A stretch of 64,000 nucleotides of DNA from Bin5 sp965221345 (GTDB lineage: Bacteria; Chloroflexota; Anaerolineae; Caldilineales; Caldilineaceae): positions 1,798,001 to 1,862,000 of the forward strand of contig CBDCSD010000002.1 of NCBI GenBank assembly GCA_965221345.1. Reading direction: 5' to 3'. The position numbers were made by a program, and so were the translations under genes. Each line of letters begins with the position of its first letter. Positions within the stretch are counted from its first letter, which is position 1. The notes under the pieces are model-generated. The model ran no database searches. It was not told the DNA's origin and saw only the letters and a program-made list of their open reading frames with translations. Shown one piece after another: positions 58,553 to 64,000 of the stretch.

Positions 58553-60202
58553 CTAGTGGTCTGCCACGGTTACCTCTTCAATGTTGTACCAGTTGTTGTA
58601 CCAGGTACCCTCTAGGCCCTGGACCCAAGGCTTCGCATGCCATGCATAGGAAACCACGAAGAAGGGCTTCCAAACATAGTCTTCCAGGTACAGCGATTCC
58701 GCCTCATGGACCAATTCAAGGAAACGAGGGTCAGTGCGACTGAGAGACATAGCGTCGTCAAGCAGCGCGTCCACTTCGGGGTTGCTGTATCTGACTCTGC
58801 TCATGGCGTTGCCAGTGTAAGCTGCCCGCCACACGGCATGTCCCGCGTCCGGCAAAGTACCCCAGCCAAAGCCGCCCATGTGGACGACGTCTGCTCTGGC
58901 ATCGCCCTGTGCCCAATCATTCCACCATGGCTTGGTTTCGACGTTCGTTATCCCCAGAGTGTCTCGCCACATTTCCAGGATCATTTCCATGCCGCGCACC
59001 CACTCAGCATCCGGTGTCCCCAGCGCAAGATTGAGTTTGGGCAGGTTCTCGGCCGAACCGTACGTGGACTGAGCCAGTTCCTGCTTTGCCAATTCGGGAT
59101 CATACTGCAGCGCCCCGGCCATTTCGAAAATGTCGGGCTGATGACCGGTCAGGCCCGGATAGATAGGTCCAGCCGCAGGATCCTTGGTGTCTCCGTATAT
59201 GACCTGCACAATGCGCTCGTGATCAATGGCGTGGATCAGCGCCCGTCGCACCATCGGATCGTCCATGGGCGCCAGATTGGGATTGAATCCCCAGACGTTG
59301 CTGTACTTGTAGTTCATCGGCACGACATCACCGGGATACTTCAGCGACAACGCGTCGCCCGCCGCGCCGGTGAAAATGACGATGTCGAACTGGTCGTTCT
59401 CATACATCAGGCTGAGCGTTTCCTCAGCAAGCACCGATGTTACTTCGATCCGCAAGGTTGCCTTGTTTTCGCCCCAGTAGTTCGGGTTGGGCACATAGAC
59501 GTAGCTCATCACGTCATCATCCCATGATTCGATCGTATAGGGGCCATTGACCAGCGGATCGTTGGCCCACCACTCGCCATTCAGATCCGCCCAAGCCTCT
59601 TCCGCTTTGGCCGTGGCTGAGTTGTAATTGGCAAGCACCTTGTATACGAACAGGGGATCGTTCTCTTTCAGACTGATCTCCAAGGTGAATTCGTCAACAA
59701 TCACCAGACCTTCCATCTCGGTGGCAGTGCCCTCGCGCACCGCATCATAACCTACGATGCCGCCATAGTTCGGCGGAACCCAGCCTGCCGTGTTCTCAGG
59801 ATTCACAATATACTCGAACCAGGCTTTGATATCGCCGGCCGTGAACTGACTCCCATCCGACCATTTGACTTCAGGGTTCACGTGCAGCGTGTAGGTCATC
59901 CCATCTTCGCTGACGTCGTACGATGTGCATGAGCCCGGTGTCAGATTCGCGTTGGGATCTGCTATGAATGGCGGCAGCCACACATGCTGCATGATGAAGC
60001 GGCCAAAGCCGCCTTCCCGCGCCGGGTCGAATGTCTTCATGGCTTGGATCATGCCGTAACGAAGTGTCTGCATTTCAGCAGATTCCATCTCTGCTTCCTG
60101 CTCAGCGCCCGTCGCTCCGCCACCGGCTGGCATCGGCGCGACGCAGGCCGTAATCATCAGCCCCAAGACAATAAACAGTACAACTAAAGGATAGCGTTTC
60201 AT
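58553..60202 (-). CDS. ABC transporter substrate-binding lipoprotein, SBP_bac_5 family (second system)
   Basis: 549 aa from MKRYPLVVLFIVLGLMITAC, where Cys20 is the lipobox cysteine (MITAC). The frame is open six codons further up, but the lysine-arginine start of a signal peptide fixes the ATG. A Gly/Glu-rich linker follows (PAGGGATGAEQEAEMESAE). Family segments: TLHVNPEVKWSDGSQFTAGD near 110, PLVNGPYTIESWDDDVMSYV near 210, and MDDPMVRRALIHAIDHERIV near 310. Genes for carboxypeptidases, amidohydrolases and a mannonate-dehydratase-like enzyme lie beside it, suggesting a sugar-acid or glycopeptide ligand. A 14-base palindrome lies about 175 bases upstream. Confidence 0.93.
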   Translation of the reverse strand: MKRYPLVVLFIVLGLMITACVAPMPAGGGATGAEQEAEMESAEMQTLRYGMIQAMKTFDPAREGGFGRFIMQHVWLPPFIADPNANLTPGSCTSYDVSEDGMTYTLHVNPEVKWSDGSQFTAGDIKAWFEYIVNPENTAGWVPPNYGGIVGYDAVREGTATEMEGLVIVDEFTLEISLKENDPLFVYKVLANYNSATAKAEEAWADLNGEWWANDPLVNGPYTIESWDDDVMSYVYVPNPNYWGENKATLRIEVTSVLAEETLSLMYENDQFDIVIFTGAAGDALSLKYPGDVVPMNYKYSNVWGFNPNLAPMDDPMVRRALIHAIDHERIVQVIYGDTKDPAAGPIYPGLTGHQPDIFEMAGALQYDPELAKQELAQSTYGSAENLPKLNLALGTPDAEWVRGMEMILEMWRDTLGITNVETKPWWNDWAQGDARADVVHMGGFGWGTLPDAGHAVWRAAYTGNAMSRVRYSNPEVDALLDDAMSLSRTDPRFLELVHEAESLYLEDYVWKPFFVVSYAWHAKPWVQGLEGTWYNNWYNIEEVTVADH

Positions 60203-60374
60203 CTTAGATCTCTCTCCCATGAATTTGAATGTCTATCGAAGGATCTCCCGCTGTCATCACACGCTTGCTGACCATACATTGAATCGCAAAGACCGGAGGC
60301 TGCCCAGGCCCAACACACGATTCAACACGTACACATCTAACCGGCATGACACCTCCCTGTTCCCTGTCTCAAGG

Positions 60375-60388
60375 GGGGAGCGCTCCCC
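60375..60388 (-). promoter_or_regulatory. LacI-family-type operator palindrome
   Basis: GGGGAGCGCTCCCC, a perfect 14-base palindrome, lies in the 210-base gap between the M14 paralogue and the binding-protein gene. GGGAGCGCTCCC is the core of operators bound by LacI-family sugar regulators such as CebR/CelR of actinobacteria (recalled). A sugar-responsive repressor would fit a sugar-uptake operon. No regulator gene is in the window. Confidence 0.6.
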
Positions 60389-60412
60389 TTGGCGAGGCCA
60401 TTTTTCAGCGCT

Positions 60413-61930
60413 TCATTCATCCAATTCCCAGTCCTGAGGGTGGAATCCCGAAGTCCGCTCCGCAGCTGAATCGAATACAGCAGTCACCACATGAAAGTCC
60501 TCCACCTTGCCGGGTGGAATGTTGACCTGTACGATGGTGCCAGGATTATGATACACAAAGTAGCCGTCGACATCCGACGGCTCCATTATGTGTCCATCTA
60601 GTCTGAGATGTTTGAAAGTTAGGTCAGGATGGGGAAGGCGTAGACGGATGGCGAGACCGTTCCGAATCGGTTCTGCCGGGCCTTCATACTCCGCTTGGGG
60701 CCACGTCACCTGACGTGATACCGACAGTCTGAGAAACTCATCTAAGGCATCGCCATCGAAGCGAGGGTTCTGCTTGAGCTTGGCAAACATCGGCTCCAGA
60801 TTCGGTTCATTCAGATTCGGCGCCGACGATTCCCCCCCCGGTGCATAGAGGTTTCGGCTTTCAGGAGTCGTAGAGACCAAAGCGACGACGCCATCGCGGG
60901 CCTCGGGCCACCCGCAAGTATGCGAGATCTGAGCCAACTTTCGCCACAACTCAACCCGGCTTGCCCGTCGTTGCGCGGCTGTCCTGCCCCACGCCGCGAT
61001 GGCAACCGACGACCGGCAACTGACCTGGTTGGCAGGGTAGCCAGCTTGAGGCTCGCCTCGCCACACCTCGTTGCCGACCTGGAGCAGCCGCCGCAGGCGC
61101 AGCACGGCGCTTTCCTCCCAACCGACCTCCATCGTCTGTATAATGCTATGGTACTGAATATAGGAATAGAGCCCGCAGACGACTTTCGGCGTCGAAGTGC
61201 TGCCGTAGAACCAGCGCTCGAAGCCCTCGACCGGAACTGTGGACAGCATCTGCCCCGCGCTTTCCTCGCCGCGGGTTGTCAGGTAGCCAGCTTCTTCCGC
61301 CGCCTGGTTCATCAAATCGGGAATAGCCCGCCAATACCCGCGGTACAGATTCGAAGCCCATGATATGCCGGTGCTCTCGGTCATGGTGGACTGCTCAAAC
61401 CATATGCCATGCACGTCCTGATGGACCTCCGGCTGGTACCGGTCAATGACATCCTTGACAGCCATCGCCTCTGGCTGATTGGCAGGATCCAAAGGACCGT
61501 CCCACGACCATCCTTCATAGACCCAACGGCTGCGGCCGGCGAAAAACTCGGCAACGTCGATCAGCTCTCGATCATAACTCTCCGGTTCGCAGGCCGGCAT
61601 GATAAGGACAATTTGTCGCCTGCGGATTTCTTCAGCCAGAGAGTCATCGCTGATGAGCCACTTGATCAGTTGCAGCAGACCAGCCGTTGTAACCCTTTCC
61701 ACCCCGCTATGCGTCGACGTAAGCAATGCAACTTGCTTGTCTTCGTCCGATACAGAAGCATCACTTATGCGACATAGAAGCACCGGCAGCCCGTTCGGTG
61801 CGCGGCCAACAGTCTCGACCTCCATGGTTCCGGGTCGAGCAGCCGCCCATTGTCTCAGTCCCTCCTCCATCTCCGCCATACTCGGGCCAGGTGTTGGACT
61901 CAACTCTTGGTGTTGATGCACGTGGTTCAT
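60413..61930 (-). CDS. M14-like protein with altered zinc motif (paralogue 2)
   Basis: 505 aa. Aligns with paralogue 1 over its length, including the C-terminal beta module (LAIRLRLPHPDLTFKHLRLD) and the distal histidine region VHQDVHGIWFEQSTMTESTG. The metal site, however, reads TSTHSGVERVTTAG: relative to paralogue 1 (QEHGQERSASLAL) the histidine is shifted, giving H-x-x-x-E (His74, Glu78). The NPD segment is EPE. It may therefore be inactive or use a rearranged site. It lies upstream of the binding-protein gene, separated by the palindrome region, and downstream of the amidohydrolases. Confidence 0.75.
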   Translation of the reverse strand: MNHVHQHQELSPTPGPSMAEMEEGLRQWAAARPGTMEVETVGRAPNGLPVLLCRISDASVSDEDKQVALLTSTHSGVERVTTAGLLQLIKWLISDDSLAEEIRRRQIVLIMPACEPESYDRELIDVAEFFAGRSRWVYEGWSWDGPLDPANQPEAMAVKDVIDRYQPEVHQDVHGIWFEQSTMTESTGISWASNLYRGYWRAIPDLMNQAAEEAGYLTTRGEESAGQMLSTVPVEGFERWFYGSTSTPKVVCGLYSYIQYHSIIQTMEVGWEESAVLRLRRLLQVGNEVWRGEPQAGYPANQVSCRSSVAIAAWGRTAAQRRASRVELWRKLAQISHTCGWPEARDGVVALVSTTPESRNLYAPGGESSAPNLNEPNLEPMFAKLKQNPRFDGDALDEFLRLSVSRQVTWPQAEYEGPAEPIRNGLAIRLRLPHPDLTFKHLRLDGHIMEPSDVDGYFVYHNPGTIVQVNIPPGKVEDFHVVTAVFDSAAERTSGFHPQDWELDE

Positions 61931-62203
61931 GGGCTTGTCCTGGTTGTGTTTTCAGTAAACGCTGTCGCTACTCTCCCTTCGCTCCTCCTTATTGCCTTGA
62001 CCGTTTCAGACCCGTCTGTATAGTTGAGAACCTGCTCCAGGACCGCTACCATCAATGCCTGGAAATCAAGCGCCGTAACCCAATTTTGACCCGCACCTGA
62101 CCTTCGGGCCACAGGCAAGTGCCCGGCCGGCTGGACACTGACCTTCTCGCCTCCATGCCGAGTGAATCAAATGACCCGCCAACACGGGAACCCTGTCCAA
62201 CCT
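61931..62203. other. Gap without a recognisable gene
   Basis: About 270 bases between the M14 paralogue and the amidohydrolase. No convincing gene, hairpin or promoter was found. Confidence 0.4.
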
Positions 62204-63208
62204 TTACGCAGCCCCATTTTCGTCCGAGGGATCGATCTCAAAAGCCTCGAGAGCATTGCGCCAGAAGATCCCTTCGATGTCATCACGAGACAGTCCCGCG
62301 ATCTCAGCGGCCTGTTTCATGGCCATTATCTGTTCGTATATACATAGAACCGGACGTGCGTCCGTGTGGGCAAAGCTGAAGTGTGCTTCATCGGGTTCTA
62401 CCTGGTACCAGTATCGCCCGAAGGGAACATATTTGCCGTGAAAGAAGGCTGAGTCGACACCATCCGAACCATAGAAGATCCGCTTCAGATCTTCTTTTCG
62501 GAACAACGTCAAGAAGGGCGGCATGGTTGTCACCGCCGACAGATCATACCATATATTTGGCATATCGCGTAAGCGGTCGATCGCCTCTCGGATTGGCCAA
62601 TAAGTAAAGCTGCGAGCGCAATGGGCAAGGATCCATTTGATCCGCGGATAGCGGCGCGTCGTGTATTCCTCCAGGTCGGCCAAATTTTCTTCATCGGCAC
62701 AACCACCAGGCCGCGAAAGGTGCATGGTAACCCAAAGGCCGCGTTCGTCGGCAAGCTCCATCTGTTCGTGCGTCAGAAACTCATGAATCCTGCAGTAATC
62801 CGTATCTCCGGTCGAGGAGAAGACCCGATAGGGCTTTAGTCCGATAAAGCCGGCGCGCTTGATATCGTCCTCAATACGAGAGGTGTCACAGGAAGGCGTG
62901 ACCAGGCGATTGGCCCGTGAAGAGGGATCCAGGGCGACTTGCCCGGCAAGCATGTCGGTATGTTTTTCCACATCAATGCCGACCTTGGGCATCCCCAGAA
63001 GGAGGAAATTCATGCGCCGGCCGGGGAACATGAGACGGCCCCATGCCCGCAGTGTTTCCAAGTCGGCATACGATCGTGGCGTCGGCGGCGCCTCAGGCCG
63101 CATTTGCGCCGGATCGAACAGATGACAGTGGGCATCAAACACTCTCTGCGGAACAAAATCCGCCAGTTCCTCTTCCCAAAACTCACGATCGGATTCGCTG
63201 TAGTCCAT
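62204..63208 (-). CDS. Amidohydrolase-family (COG2159-type) metal-dependent hydrolase
   Basis: 334 aa. The H-x-H metal motif is FDAHCHLF (about 24-31). TMHLSRPGG near 161, WILAHCARSF near 190 and IFYGSDGVDSAFFHGKY near 240 supply the other histidines and the catalytic aspartate. Family members hydrolyse or decarboxylate cyclic substrates, often lactones or aromatic acids. A second, shorter-window member lies immediately upstream on the same strand, about 110 bases away, so the two may be successive steps. No signal peptide. Exact substrate unknown. Confidence 0.85.
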   Translation of the reverse strand: MDYSESDREFWEEELADFVPQRVFDAHCHLFDPAQMRPEAPPTPRSYADLETLRAWGRLMFPGRRMNFLLLGMPKVGIDVEKHTDMLAGQVALDPSSRANRLVTPSCDTSRIEDDIKRAGFIGLKPYRVFSSTGDTDYCRIHEFLTHEQMELADERGLWVTMHLSRPGGCADEENLADLEEYTTRRYPRIKWILAHCARSFTYWPIREAIDRLRDMPNIWYDLSAVTTMPPFLTLFRKEDLKRIFYGSDGVDSAFFHGKYVPFGRYWYQVEPDEAHFSFAHTDARPVLCIYEQIMAMKQAAEIAGLSRDDIEGIFWRNALEAFEIDPSDENGAA

Positions 63209-63317
63209 GACTTGATCTCCCTCAAGCTACGCCATAGAAGCACAGGCGTCTCGCTTGCTCTGGCTCGATACGCAGGCGGCACTTCAGTACAGCGCAGGCA
63301 CTCCACCTGACCAGGTT

Positions 63318-64000
63318 TCAGATGCGCAACAGCCGCGCTGCGTTTCCACCGCACACCAGCCGCTTGGCCTCCTCAGAAATGTCGGCAGTGATTATTTTTC
63401 CCAACTGCGGGCGGGAATCCATCAGCGCAATGTCCGAGCCAAACAGGACCCGGTCCGCGCCGGCCTCATTCACCAGTTGCTCGATGACGCCGGGCGTGCG
63501 AAAGGTCGAACAGGTCTCCAGATATATGTTGGGATAGCTCTGTGCCGCCTTGATCGCCGCCGCGCGCGGTTCGGCGACATTGCCCGAGTGGCCGGAAACG
63601 AAGTTCGCATTCGGGAACTGGGCCGCGCAGTCGGCTAACAGGCTGGGGTGGGAGTGCGCATCGGTGCCCGTGTGGAAGATGATCGCCAGTCCGCGATCAT
63701 TGGCGAACTCATATATCGGATGCCAGATCGGTTCGTTCAGGTCCCACTGGGTATAGGGCGGGTAGAGTTTGATGGCAACCAGGCCAAGCTCGTCAATCGC
63801 GCGCGTCAGTTCAGTGACCATGCCCTCCGGCATCATTGGCGAGACGTAGGCGAAACCGACAAAGCGGTTCGGATGTTCGGCCACGAAGCGGGCCGTTATG
63901 TCATTGCCGGTCGTGCCATCAGGGTGAAAGATGTTGAACAAGCAAGCGACATCGATTCCCACCTTGTCCATCGCGCGCAGAATCAGCGCCGGGTCATCAA
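63318..64000 (-). CDS. Amidohydrolase-family hydrolase, N-terminus beyond the window
   Basis: The frame continues through DDPALILRAMDKVGIDVACL to the window edge with no stop, so the true start lies outside. Visible part about 227 residues: AIIFHTGTDAHSHPSLLAD, NFVSGHSGNVAEPRAAAIKA, and RVLFGSDIALMDSRPQLGKI, with metal-binding His and the catalytic Asp in GSD. The N-terminal H-x-H is expected beyond the edge. It is the first visible gene of the minus-strand cluster and a paralogue of its neighbour. Confidence 0.82.
   Translation of the reverse strand, partial: DDPALILRAMDKVGIDVACLFNIFHPDGTTGNDITARFVAEHPNRFVGFAYVSPMMPEGMVTELTRAIDELGLVAIKLYPPYTQWDLNEPIWHPIYEFANDRGLAIIFHTGTDAHSHPSLLADCAAQFPNANFVSGHSGNVAEPRAAAIKAAQSYPNIYLETCSTFRTPGVIEQLVNEAGADRVLFGSDIALMDSRPQLGKIITADISEEAKRLVCGGNAARLLRI

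Overview
The window is GC-rich and reads like a chromosomal segment of an environmental, probably host-associated bacterium. I infer Chloroflexota, possibly Caldilineales-like. The reasons are two peptide/sugar-type ABC binding lipoproteins with acidic linkers after the lipobox, many Gfo/Idh/MocA oxidoreductases next to DegT aminotransferases, a PhyH dioxygenase, SUMF1 and Asp-box glycosidase-like genes, a GAAC-N4-GTTC type SOS box, and very abundant intergenic repeats. No rRNA, tRNA or CRISPR was seen.

Layout. 1-2.4 kb: a DNA methyltransferase whose stop overlaps a small endonuclease-like ORF, then a glycosyltransferase. 2.4-10.7 kb: five Gfo/Idh/MocA oxidoreductases, a divergently transcribed PhyH dioxygenase with a good sigma-70-type promoter, a hypothetical gene and a DegT aminotransferase, probably for sugar or cyclitol conversion. 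12.0-19.3 kb: a tight five-gene minus-strand operon (BtaA-like aminocarboxypropyl transferase, AMP-forming ligase, UbiA prenyltransferase, PPDK/RPH-like phosphotransferase, GNAT-like protein). It looks like an uncharacterised lipid or small-molecule pathway and is my leading candidate for an undescribed system. 19.5-24 kb: a hypothetical gene, a hicB antitoxin with an amber-interrupted hicA upstream, repeats, a glutamine-synthetase-family enzyme and a glycosidase remnant.

24.1-27.9 kb: an AT-richer island flanked by inverted 67-nt repeats that each carry the start of a tiny CxxC ORF. It encodes a DUF4209/HEPN-like protein, a zinc-ribbon protein and a translationally coupled gene pair, and looks like acquired defence-type cargo. 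28.0-33.8 kb: SOS mutagenesis genes imuB and dnaE2 behind a perfect LexA-like palindrome, separated by a tandem-repeat array. imuB carries an in-frame duplication/insertion. 33.8-37.5 kb: long tandem-repeat arrays, an FG-GAP protein and three ~335-bp repeats.

37.6-53.5 kb (plus strand): an ABC binding lipoprotein and two permeases with a small antitoxin-like gene between them, a neuraminidase-fold protein, a DegT aminotransferase, a SUMF1 protein, a deacetylase-like protein, and a gene block present three times in tandem with internal deletions in the second and third copies. 53.8-64 kb (minus strand): amidohydrolases, two M14-like carboxypeptidase paralogues, a second ABC binding protein and permease set with a LacI-type palindrome upstream, and a mannonate-dehydratase-like protein. 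The two transport clusters converge near 53.6 kb. Together they suggest uptake and dismantling of modified sugars or glycopeptides. No ABC ATPase gene lies in the window.
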